Below, piece after piece: positions 1 through 7,596 of a stretch of DNA of 14,052 nt. Origin of the DNA: Candidatus Dormiibacterota bacterium (GTDB taxonomy: Bacteria; Chloroflexota; Dormibacteria; Aeolococcales; Aeolococcaceae); the NCBI GenBank assembly GCA_019234035.1, contig JAFALX010000031.1, positions 1 through 14,052 of the forward strand, read 5' to 3'. The translations under genes were made by a program, and so were the position numbers. The notes below the pieces were generated by a model. That model made no database searches. It saw only the letters and a list, made by a program, of their open reading frames with translations, and was not told where the DNA came from. Position 1 is the first letter of the stretch. Every line of letters starts with the position of its first letter.

Positions 1-1458
1 CCGACGCAGATGACAAGAGTCGCATTCGAGGCAGTCGGTCTCGGGCGGGCGCTCGTGCTGTCCGATTACCACGGATTGCGGCGGCGTTTCCGTGACGCCG
101 CGATCTACAGCAGCAACGACGAAGCTTCCATGGCTGCGAGCATCCAGGAGGCGCTCGCGAACCAGGCAACCCTCGAGGAGGCCGGCTGCCGGCTCCGCCA
201 GGGGCTGCAGAAGGAGCACGAGGAGGGCGTCGCCCGCCTGCAGGACGCGATGCGTCGGGACGGGGTCCCGCGGGCTCGGCGGAAGCAGCAGCGGCTTCTG
301 ATGATCACGCAGCATCCCTATCCCTGGAATCCGACGCTGCGTCGCAACGTCGACGCGCTCACCGAAACGGGTGCGCACCTCGACCTCATCTGCAGCATGT
401 TCGATCCGACGCTGACCGACCGTCCCGACAACCTGCACATCCACACAATCCCGATCGCACATCGGCGGCATCATCCGAGCAGGTACGTCATCGAGTACGC
501 CGCGTTCTTCCTCCGCTCCTTCCTCAAGGTCACGACACTCTCGCTGCGCCGCCGATTCGATGCGGTGCAGGTGGACAACGTGCCCGATTTCCTGGTCTTT
601 GCAGCCTGGCCGGCGCGGCTTCGCGGCGCGCGCATCGTGTTCTTCATGTACGAGCTCATGCCCGAGATGACGATGGCGCGTCTTCACCTCCACGCGAGCC
701 ACCCGCTCGTCGCGGTGACGCGGCGATTCGAGCGACGTGCGGTGCAGTGGTCTGATGCGGTGGTCGTCGTCAACGAGGCGTGCCGCCGCAACCTCCTCGC
801 GCGCGGCGTCGATCCGGCGAAGGTCACGGTGATCCCGAACACGCAGCCGCCACGCCCGCTGCCGGCGCGACCCGCAAAGGATCGTCCGACGCTGGTCACT
901 CACTCGACTCTCATCAAGCGGTACGGTATCGATGTCGCCGTGCGCGCCTTCAGGGAGCTCCGTTCCCGATGGACCGACCTCTCGCTCCTGATCCTCGGTG
1001 AGGGTGAGGAGTTACCGGCGCTGCGTGAGCTCGCGCAGACATTGGGTGTCGCGAAAGACGTGCACTTCAGGGGGGTTCTTCCCTGGGCGGAGGCGATGGC
1101 TGAGATCCGCACCTGCACGGTCGGCCTCGTTCCCGTGGTCGACGACGGGTACGGGCAGCTGCTGCTCCCGATGAAGTTGCTCGACTACACCGCGCTCGGT
1201 GTTCCCGCGGTCTGCTCCCGACTCACCGCGGTTGCGGACTACTTCCCGCCCGACTCGCTCGCCTACTTCGCGCCCGGCGACGCGTCCGCGCTTGCAAAGC
1301 AGGTGGATCGCCTTCTGAGCGACCCCGCCGGCGCACAGCGGCAGGCGAGCCGCGCGCGCGAGGTGGCCCTGTCAATCGGATGGGAGAAGGTCCTGCCGCA
1401 GTACCTCGATATCATGGCGGTGCGCGGCAACGGCCGCGGGCGCCCGCGAACGACATGA
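1..1458 (+). CDS. Glycosyltransferase, tandem GT-B protein, 5' end outside window
   Basis: The frame is open at base 1, so the ATG at position 10 is probably internal. Residues 1-90 (codon 1 = bases 1-3) look like the C-terminal end of one GT-B glycosyltransferase: FEAVGLGRALVLSD is the usual nucleotide-sugar-site segment, followed by a D-x-x-x-M/L-A-x-x-I helix. A second, complete glycosyltransferase starts near residue 100 (LLMITQHPYPW). It continues through IPNTQP near 278 and LILGEGEELPAL near 330-341 to the C-terminal donor-site segment LPMKLLDYTALGVP near 389-402. There the second Glu of the common EX7E pattern reads Asp. This fits a GT4-like family; donor and acceptor sugars cannot be told. 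The product probably acts on the cytoplasmic face, adding sugars to a lipid-linked glycan. Its stop overlaps the next gene's ATG (ATGA). In-frame ATGs at 250 and 301 could allow a separate second enzyme, but no stop precedes them, so a fusion is the simpler reading. Confidence 0.85.
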   Translation, partial: PTQMTRVAFEAVGLGRALVLSDYHGLRRRFRDAAIYSSNDEASMAASIQEALANQATLEEAGCRLRQGLQKEHEEGVARLQDAMRRDGVPRARRKQQRLLMITQHPYPWNPTLRRNVDALTETGAHLDLICSMFDPTLTDRPDNLHIHTIPIAHRRHHPSRYVIEYAAFFLRSFLKVTTLSLRRRFDAVQVDNVPDFLVFAAWPARLRGARIVFFMYELMPEMTMARLHLHASHPLVAVTRRFERRAVQWSDAVVVVNEACRRNLLARGVDPAKVTVIPNTQPPRPLPARPAKDRPTLVTHSTLIKRYGIDVAVRAFRELRSRWTDLSLLILGEGEELPALRELAQTLGVAKDVHFRGVLPWAEAMAEIRTCTVGLVPVVDDGYGQLLLPMKLLDYTALGVPAVCSRLTAVADYFPPDSLAYFAPGDASALAKQVDRLLSDPAGAQRQASRAREVALSIGWEKVLPQYLDIMAVRGNGRGRPRTT

Positions 1459-4388
1459 GCATCGCGGGCCCCGTCGGGCGCCTCGTCGCCGCACCGGGCT
1501 CGCTCTTCGTCGACACGCGCACGAGCGGCTCAGCCGAGCCGGGCACCGGTACGCCACTGCGACGCGCGCTGCCGCCCCGCACCTTGGCGCTCGCCTTCCT
1601 TGCCGGCGCGCTCGTGGTGTTGCTGATCGCGCTCGCGGTATGGCTCCTCGGCGGTGATGCGAGCACCGCGATGCTGCTGATCGCGATCGTGGTCGGAGTG
1701 GCGCTCGTCGCTCTCACGACGTACCGACCCGCCATCGGCTGCTACATCGTGGTCATCGGCGTTCCGCTCACCGCAGGGCTCGGGAAGGGCAACGTCATCC
1801 CACTGCTGCGCCTGAGTGAGGCGATCACGATCGTCGTTGCCCTCGGTGTGGTTCTGCACCGGTTGGGCAACTGGCAGCGCCGGCCCGTGACCGGGCTCGA
1901 CCTCGCCGTCGGGAGCTTCTCGATCGGCATCGTCGCCGTCGCCGCGTTCGTGCTGCTCCTGACGCCGAACACCGGAGCCACGAGTGACGCGTGGCGAACG
2001 GTGATCGGGCCGCTGCAGTACTTCGTCGTGTACCTGCTGTTCTCGCGAGCGGGGCTCTCCAAGGCGGAGGTCCACCGCGCGCTGTGGCTCGCGATGGCCA
2101 TGAGCCTCGTCATCGCCGCAATCGGGCTGGCGCAGCTTGCCAATCTGCCCGGTGTCCGCGCGTTCCTCGACACCTACTACCCCACCGCGGGGGCCGTCAC
2201 GGGGATTTGCGATTTCGGCGTGTGCCGGCCCACGTCACTGATCGAGCACTGGAGCGCGTTCGGCGCGTATTCCGTCATGTTCTACACGCTCGCACTGGCG
2301 CTCGCCGCGAGCGGACGATCGAGCTTCTCGGGGCGATTCCTCGGAGTCGTGATGGTCGTGAACGCCATCGCGGTGTTTGCGAGCCAGACGCAGGCGGCGT
2401 GGCTCGGCATCGTCGTGACTACGATGCTCGTCCTCGTGCACCAGCGCCGAGCCCCGCGCCAGCTCATCGTCATCGGGCTGGCGGTGCTCGCGGGCTCGCT
2501 CGTCTTCTTCCCGCAGATTCAGTCCCGCGTGCTGCAGCAGTTCGGATCGAGTGGCTCGGTCTCGCTGCAGACCCCGCAGAGCCTGCAGACGCGGATCACA
2601 TATTGGAGCGAGATATTCCTTCCAGCTGCAGCGCAGAGCCCGTGGGTGGGCACCGGGACCGTGGCGCCACAATCCGTGCCGCCGACTCTGGCCAACTATG
2701 CCGATAACGAGTTTCTCGCAATGGACTTCCGCGCGGGTGTGATCGGCGAGGGGCTTCTCATCACGGTGATCGCCACCGTCGCCGTGAGCGGCTGGCGCAC
2801 GCGGCGGCACCCGGATCCCGTGGTGCGGGCGCTGGGCGCGGCCGCGTTCGCAGACATCATCGCGATCGCGATCATGGGGGTGACCGGCGAGTACCTGACG
2901 TTCGCGGGAGTCAGCACCGTGCTGTGGCTCACCGTTGCACTCCTTCCCGGGGGACAACAGGCCCGAATGCCCGCGCTGCCGCAACGGGTTCGTGTGGTGG
3001 AACCACCCCACACGAGCGGCGCCGCCCAGCTCACACCGGTGTCCGACGCCGGTGCGCAGCCCGGACTTCGCCGGCGCGCCAATGGCTATCTCCTCCGACC
3101 GTCGGTGATTCTCTTCGTGGGCAACGCCACGGCCCGGCTGCTCGGCCTCCTGTTCTCGCTGGTGACCGCGCGACTGCTCCTGCCTGCCGAGTTCGGCCTG
3201 CTCGCGTACGCCATGGTTTTTGCCACATTTGGATCTTTCCTGGTCGGCAACGCTCCGGCGGGCCTGGCGCGGTTCCTGCCGCGCGTACGCGACGATCCTC
3301 GAGCCAAGGACGCGTACTGGAGCAACGCCCTCGTCGTCGTGATCGCGGCCGTCATCCCGAGCGTCGTGCTGATCATTCCTCTCGGCCTGGTGGCTGGCTT
3401 GTCATCGGGGCTCACCGTCGGGCTGATCGCGAACATTCTTGGGACCGCCGCCTACGCGACGTATCGAGAGGCGCAGCGTGGCCAGGAGCGGTTCCGATCG
3501 ATGGTGATCTTCTACGTGGTCGCGAACGTCGCGCAGCTCATCGCGGTGCTCGCGGCCGCCGCTCTCGGCTACCGCTCGCCCGCGTTGTTCCTGACGTTCT
3601 ATGGGCTTTCGAGCGTCTTCGCGCTGCTCGTCATGCAGTTCCGCGCGCCCATCGGGCTGCATATTCGACCTCGAGACGTCCACTGGCGACGCGTGCAGGT
3701 GATCCTTCGCTTCACGTGGCCGTTGGTCGTGCAGACGCTCCTGTACCTCGTTTGGTTCGGCGCCGATCTCGTGCTCGTGAAGCGCCTGCTGCCGGCCGAC
3801 AATGCCGGAGAGTACGCCGCCGCCAAGACGCTTGTGAACTTCCTGTTGCTGGCCCCGATGGCGATCGCGGGCGCGGCGGCGCCTCGGATCGCCAGGATCG
3901 CCCTCCCGCACGTCCGGCATTACGTCCTGCGGCTGCTCGCCATCGCGACGTTGACGATCACCGCGGGCCTGCTGGCGCTCGTCGCGCTGGAGCACCCCGC
4001 CCTTCGAATTCTTTTCGGCTCGAAATATGCGGCCGCGGGCGGTCCGCTGGCGATGCTCGCGTTGGGAATGTCGTTCTACGGCGTCTACGTGATCTTCGAG
4101 ACCACCTGCATCTCGCTGGCCAAGACATTCATCGACCCGATCGCGACCGGCGTCGGGCTGGTGACGACCGTAGTGGCCGGCATCCTCATGATTCCGCATG
4201 GCGGCATCGATGCTGCGGCGTTCGCGTTCACCCTCGGCGCCGCCGCACAGGTCGGGGTGATCGCGCCGTACGCATTCTGGTTGATCCGGACGCTTGCCGA
4301 GCGCGATCTCCTCGCGCTCGAGCAGGGCCAGCCCCTGGTCGTCGAACAACGACGATCAGTCGCCGATGAGGTGTGGTCGACCGCGTGA
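1455..4388 (+). CDS. O-antigen ligase/polymerase-flippase fusion protein
   Basis: This is a 977-residue multi-pass membrane protein. Residues 42-500 form an O-antigen ligase/Wzy-like module of about ten to twelve hydrophobic segments. It contains IEHW (263-266), SQTQAAWLG (310-318), TRITYW (379-384) and a periplasmic loop ending in ADNEFL (416-421), where ligases often have His-Asn. A hydrophilic Pro-rich linker spans about 501-543. Residues 545-945 form a Wzx/MATE-like polysaccharide flippase with RLLGLLFSLVTARLLLP near the start and about twelve further segments. Expected role: flip the lipid-linked repeat unit across the inner membrane and polymerise it or ligate it to an acceptor. The ATG at 1455 is chosen because it overlaps the upstream stop as ATGA, which suggests translational coupling; no clear Shine-Dalgarno is visible. 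Upstream codons back to 1380 are open but lie inside the glycosyltransferase gene. An internal ATG at 2967 in the linker could give a separate flippase, but without a stop the fused product is expected. Confidence 0.88.
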   Translation: MSIAGPVGRLVAAPGSLFVDTRTSGSAEPGTGTPLRRALPPRTLALAFLAGALVVLLIALAVWLLGGDASTAMLLIAIVVGVALVALTTYRPAIGCYIVVIGVPLTAGLGKGNVIPLLRLSEAITIVVALGVVLHRLGNWQRRPVTGLDLAVGSFSIGIVAVAAFVLLLTPNTGATSDAWRTVIGPLQYFVVYLLFSRAGLSKAEVHRALWLAMAMSLVIAAIGLAQLANLPGVRAFLDTYYPTAGAVTGICDFGVCRPTSLIEHWSAFGAYSVMFYTLALALAASGRSSFSGRFLGVVMVVNAIAVFASQTQAAWLGIVVTTMLVLVHQRRAPRQLIVIGLAVLAGSLVFFPQIQSRVLQQFGSSGSVSLQTPQSLQTRITYWSEIFLPAAAQSPWVGTGTVAPQSVPPTLANYADNEFLAMDFRAGVIGEGLLITVIATVAVSGWRTRRHPDPVVRALGAAAFADIIAIAIMGVTGEYLTFAGVSTVLWLTVALLPGGQQARMPALPQRVRVVEPPHTSGAAQLTPVSDAGAQPGLRRRANGYLLRPSVILFVGNATARLLGLLFSLVTARLLLPAEFGLLAYAMVFATFGSFLVGNAPAGLARFLPRVRDDPRAKDAYWSNALVVVIAAVIPSVVLIIPLGLVAGLSSGLTVGLIANILGTAAYATYREAQRGQERFRSMVIFYVVANVAQLIAVLAAAALGYRSPALFLTFYGLSSVFALLVMQFRAPIGLHIRPRDVHWRRVQVILRFTWPLVVQTLLYLVWFGADLVLVKRLLPADNAGEYAAAKTLVNFLLLAPMAIAGAAAPRIARIALPHVRHYVLRLLAIATLTITAGLLALVALEHPALRILFGSKYAAAGGPLAMLALGMSFYGVYVIFETTCISLAKTFIDPIATGVGLVTTVVAGILMIPHGGIDAAAFAFTLGAAAQVGVIAPYAFWLIRTLAERDLLALEQGQPLVVEQRRSVADEVWSTA

Positions 4389-4393
4389 GCGAG

Positions 4394-5059
4394 TCACGGC
4401 GCAGACGGTGCGTCCGCCAGCTCGCGACGCAGCCTCGCCGGTAGCGCATCGCCGGCTACCGCAAGCTGCGGGAGCAGTACCTTCTCGGTCGTCATGGCGC
4501 GGAACATGAAACCGATCGTGATGTGATGATTCGGTCGTCCAAGGACGCGGATGGTGTCGCCGGGCCCAACGCGTCCGGGCGAGATCACTCGAAGGTATGC
4601 GCCGGGTCGCTGCTGCTCGGTGAAGCGGCGCACCCACCGCTGCTCAGCGAGCCACCCGGCGAACGTCCTGCAGGGGATGCGCGGTGACGTCACCTCCAAG
4701 ACGCATTCATCGCCGACCTGCCAGCGCTCACCGACAAGCGCATCGGTGAGGTCAAGGTCGCGCGTCGTGAGGTTCTCACCGAACGCGCCGCATCGCAGCG
4801 GGCGCTCGAGCTCGCGCTCCCAGAAGTCGAGATCCTCGCGCGCGTACGCGTACACCGCCTGGTCGGTGCCCCCGTGGTGACGCAGGTCGCAGATCGGATC
4901 GCCAATCACTCCACTGCCGCCGACGCCGCGCGGACCGGGTTCGCGCACCATCACGGAATCGGTCACCGGACGTTTGTCGATGCCGGTCACCCGCACGTCG
5001 CTGTAGGCCGTCGGTCCAACAACCCCGACGTTCACAGACAGAACCGTTGGCACCGGCAC
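4394..5059 (-). CDS. MOSC domain protein (YiiM-like)
   Basis: This is a 221-residue soluble protein with the MOSC fold. It shows the family pattern HHGGTDQAVYAY (61-72), FGENLTT (93-99) and SPRIPCRTF (125-133), in which Cys130 is the conserved residue expected to bind the molybdenum cofactor sulfur. The length and the C-terminal extension after the core resemble the YiiM branch, whose E. coli member helps reduce N-hydroxylated purines such as 6-hydroxylaminopurine. Activity on that substrate here is inference. The start is GTG, 6 nt after the response regulator stop, so the gene is probably the last of the kinase-regulator operon. A GTG at residue 3 is an alternative start. Its 3' end faces the flippase fusion gene with only 5 nt between the two stops. 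No molybdenum cofactor or partner reductase gene lies in the window. Confidence 0.88.
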   Translation of the reverse strand: MPVPTVLSVNVGVVGPTAYSDVRVTGIDKRPVTDSVMVREPGPRGVGGSGVIGDPICDLRHHGGTDQAVYAYAREDLDFWERELERPLRCGAFGENLTTRDLDLTDALVGERWQVGDECVLEVTSPRIPCRTFAGWLAEQRWVRRFTEQQRPGAYLRVISPGRVGPGDTIRVLGRPNHHITIGFMFRAMTTEKVLLPQLAVAGDALPARLRRELADAPSAP

Positions 5060-5065
5060 AAGCTA

Positions 5066-5710
5066 TCAGGCGCGCAGGTAGGCGAGGACGGAGAGGATGC
5101 GGCGGTTGTCGTCGGGAGTGTCCTGGATGCCCAGCTTGGAAAAGATCGTGCTGATATGGGCCTCCACGGTCTTGGGGCTGAGGAACAGGCGCTCGCCGAT
5201 CGCACGGTTCGAGCGGCCCTCGGCCATCAAGGCCAGCACGCTGCGCTCGCGCTCGGTCAGCTCGTCGAGCGGGTCGGCCTCGCGCCGGCGTCCGAGCAAT
5301 GTCGAGACAACGGTTGGATCGATCACCGATCGCCCTGCGGCGACATGGCGGATCGCGTCGATGACCTCGTTGATGTCGCCGAGACGATCCTTCAGCAGAT
5401 ACCCGACGCCGGAGGCATCGCCGCCGAGCAGCTGCATCGCGTAGTGCGTCTCGACGTGCTGCGAGAGGACGAGCACGCCGATCTTGGGAAAGCGGCGGCG
5501 GATCTCCAACGCCGCGACGAGCCCTTCGGTGGTGTGCGTCGGTGGCATTCGAATGTCGACGACGCAGACGTCCGCCGTGTCGCGCTCGACTGCGCTCAGC
5601 AGCTGCTTGGCGTCACCTGCATGCGCGACGATCTCGTATCCGGCGTCACGGAGTACACTCGCGAGCCCCTCGCGGATGAGCACGGAGTCGTCGGCCAGGA
5701 TCAGTCGCAC
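5066..5710 (-). CDS. NarL/LuxR-family response regulator
   Basis: This is a 214-residue two-component regulator. The receiver domain (1-120) has the acidic pair Asp7-Asp8, the phospho-acceptor Asp52 in VDIRMPP, the switch Ser83 and the conserved Lys107 in YLLKDR. The C-terminal LuxR-type helix-turn-helix (about 148-205) carries LTERERSVLALMAEGRSN and LSPKTVEAHISTIFSKLG. It should bind DNA as a dimer once phosphorylated by the adjacent kinase. The GTG start lies inside the last codons of the kinase gene, a 10-nt overlap typical of coupled pairs. The targets are not shown by sequence. Candidates are its own operon, given the palindromes near 7505-7543, and the neighbouring MOSC gene. Confidence 0.95.
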   Translation of the reverse strand: MRLILADDSVLIREGLASVLRDAGYEIVAHAGDAKQLLSAVERDTADVCVVDIRMPPTHTTEGLVAALEIRRRFPKIGVLVLSQHVETHYAMQLLGGDASGVGYLLKDRLGDINEVIDAIRHVAAGRSVIDPTVVSTLLGRRREADPLDELTERERSVLALMAEGRSNRAIGERLFLSPKTVEAHISTIFSKLGIQDTPDDNRRILSVLAYLRA

Positions 5711-7476
5711 GGCAGCGCAGCGGTCACACGCGTCCCGCGCCCAGGTGGGCTCTCCACGGTGAGGGTTCCGCCGAGCGCGGCGGCGCGGTCCTGGAGGCCC
5801 GCGATCCCGCTGCCGCGAGTGCGGTCCGCGCCACCGACCCCGTCGTCCTGCACGCTCACCAGCAACGCGCCGTCGACCCGCGCCAGATGAACGCGGACCG
5901 AGACGGCGGACGAGTGCTTCGCCGCGTTCGTGACCGCTTCGGAGACGACGAAGTACGCGCAGGCCTCGACACCTGCGGCAAGGCGCTCGTCGGGAACCGC
6001 ATCGATGTGCACCGGCAGCGCGGCGACCTCCGCGAGCGAGCGCAGGGCGGGGCTCAAGCCGGACTCGACAAGGATCGACGGATGGATGCCCGACGAGAGC
6101 TGCCGCAGCTCCTGCATCGCGCAGCGGAGCTGTTCCGACGCCTCGGTGAGCGACGCCGCGGCGTCGGGCGCGGATCCATCGAGCATCTCGCGGGTGCGGC
6201 TCAAGCGCATGGCCAGCGCGACGAGGCGCTGCTGGGCGCCGTCGTGGAGATTGCGCTGCAGCCGTTGCCGCTCGGCGTCGGCCGCCTCGACGATTCGCGC
6301 GCGCGAGGCACGCACCTCGACGAGCTGGGCACGCACCTCGGCCTCCAGCCGCTCGCGCTCGATGGCGAGCGACGCCGTCGCCGCCACCGATGCCATCAGC
6401 GCGGGATCCTCGTCGACGAAGCGATCGTGCACGAGTGCGGCGACCGGCTCGCCGTCACGCTCGAGCAGCGTGTACGAGCGATCGGATCCCCGGTGCGGCA
6501 GCTCGGCCGCGCGGCCGCGGGCGTCAACCCACCGTGGATCCCCGGGCACGCGGTACACAACGGCGAGCGTCGGATCCCCCACCGCACGGGCGAGCGACGC
6601 GCGCAGCCCCTCCGGCGTCGACGCGGCGCCGATCTCCACGACCAGGTGCCCGACCGCCAGGCGCGCGAGGTTCGTACGGACGAGCCCGGCGAGGAATGCC
6701 AGCGGCAGCGTGAGAATCGCCAGCGGGGTGATCGCCGGCAGCGCGGCCGACAGCCAGTCCGGGTACCGCACCAGGCCGACGGCGTCGAGCGCGAGGACCG
6801 CGCCGAAGATGGGTGCGCTCGCCCAGATCACCGGTGCGAGGGCGCGCCGGCCGAGGCGGCTCTGAGCACGCCAGTGGGCGGCCAGTGCCGCGAGCGCGAG
6901 CACGCCCAGCAGGATGTTGACGCCGAGCTGCACCTTGCTGGCCACGTCGTGCTGTGCCGCGTTGCTGTGCAGGGCGAGGAGGTTCCTGTACGGCTGCGTG
7001 GCGTTCGCGGGGTCGGCGAAGAACACCTCGGTGAGCAGGTTGCCGAGAAGCATCCACACGTAGATCGCACCGACGAGCACGCCGTCGCGCACGTATTCCA
7101 GGCGTCCGCTGGGGTACGACAGCGCCAGTTGCGCCAGCACCGCCCACGTCACGATGCCGAACAGGTTCCCAAGGGTGTACGTCATCGACGAGGGCACGAA
7201 CTGCAGATCGATGACGAACCAGCTGACGCCGACCAAGACCATCAGCAGGCCCACACGGTTGCGCGGGCGCCGAACGGCCGCGATCGCTCCGGTGACGAGA
7301 AACGCGACGCCCGTGGCGACGTGCAGCGCGGTCACCAGCTCGGTCGGGCGGTTGAAGATCGGCGACAGCCGCGCCGAGGTCGCAAGCCCCGCGATGACGA
7401 GGCCGACCACGGCGAGTCCGACGACCGGCGCGGCGCCGGCACGCCACGCGGCGGCGCTCACCCTCTCCTGCGGCAT
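5701..7476 (-). CDS. Membrane sensor histidine kinase (HisKA_3 type)
   Basis: This is a 591-residue sensor. Residues 15-265 form about eight membrane segments with no large outer domain, so it probably senses a membrane or intramembrane signal. Residues 280-375 look like a degenerate GAF-like cytoplasmic domain. A helical linker leads to the HisKA_3 dimerisation box, with phospho-acceptor His411 in QRNLHDGAQQR. The HATPase_c domain has the N box (EAVTNAAKHS, Asn517), DDGVGG (544-549) and GSGIAGL followed by PGRGT. It should phosphorylate the response regulator encoded next, with which it overlaps by 10 nt. The ATG at 7476 is chosen as the first in the frame that leaves a short leader. An AGGAG lies just inside the gene before an in-frame GTG (codon 6), but the spacing looks too short. 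The signal is unknown. Confidence 0.95.
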   Translation of the reverse strand: MPQERVSAAAWRAGAAPVVGLAVVGLVIAGLATSARLSPIFNRPTELVTALHVATGVAFLVTGAIAAVRRPRNRVGLLMVLVGVSWFVIDLQFVPSSMTYTLGNLFGIVTWAVLAQLALSYPSGRLEYVRDGVLVGAIYVWMLLGNLLTEVFFADPANATQPYRNLLALHSNAAQHDVASKVQLGVNILLGVLALAALAAHWRAQSRLGRRALAPVIWASAPIFGAVLALDAVGLVRYPDWLSAALPAITPLAILTLPLAFLAGLVRTNLARLAVGHLVVEIGAASTPEGLRASLARAVGDPTLAVVYRVPGDPRWVDARGRAAELPHRGSDRSYTLLERDGEPVAALVHDRFVDEDPALMASVAATASLAIERERLEAEVRAQLVEVRASRARIVEAADAERQRLQRNLHDGAQQRLVALAMRLSRTREMLDGSAPDAAASLTEASEQLRCAMQELRQLSSGIHPSILVESGLSPALRSLAEVAALPVHIDAVPDERLAAGVEACAYFVVSEAVTNAAKHSSAVSVRVHLARVDGALLVSVQDDGVGGADRTRGSGIAGLQDRAAALGGTLTVESPPGRGTRVTAALPCD

Positions 7477-7596
7477 GGGCCGATTCTCACACCGGACCGG
7501 CGGTTCTGCAGAGCGGGAAAACCCTTGCGCTCTGCTAGCAGAGACCCATCAGGCCTGCGCGGTTTCGGTTGAAGCCGTCAGGAACTGGCGTCGGCG
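7477..7596 (-). promoter_or_regulatory. Intergenic region upstream of the kinase with paired palindromes
   Basis: This 120-nt gap precedes the kinase gene. It holds a perfect 14-bp palindrome, CTCTGCTAGCAGAG (7530-7543), and a related 8-bp one, TCTGCAGA (7505-7512), with centres 28 bp apart. Both share the TCTGC half. They could be an operator for the response regulator or another factor; this is inference. On the - strand GAGAAT ends 6 nt before the ATG and could be a weak -10 for a leaderless start, but no good -35 is seen. A weak 6-bp hairpin (7561-7576) lies just after the upstream gene's stop and has no U-run, so no terminator is called. Confidence 0.35.

Noticed and set aside
1380..1454. 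Earlier ATG for the polymerase-flippase fusion
   Set aside because: It would overlap the glycosyltransferase by 79 nt and add residues lacking any pattern; the ATGA overlap start is preferred.
7511..7523. GCGGGAAAACCC as a terminator hairpin
   Set aside because: The stem is only three base pairs around AAAA, with no U-run in a useful place.
5887..7572. Long open frame (561 codons) on the + strand opposite the histidine kinase gene
   Set aside because: Its translation is rich in Arg, Gly, Asp and His with no domain or hydrophobic pattern, as expected for the mirror of a high-GC gene. The kinase on the other strand has clear motifs throughout.
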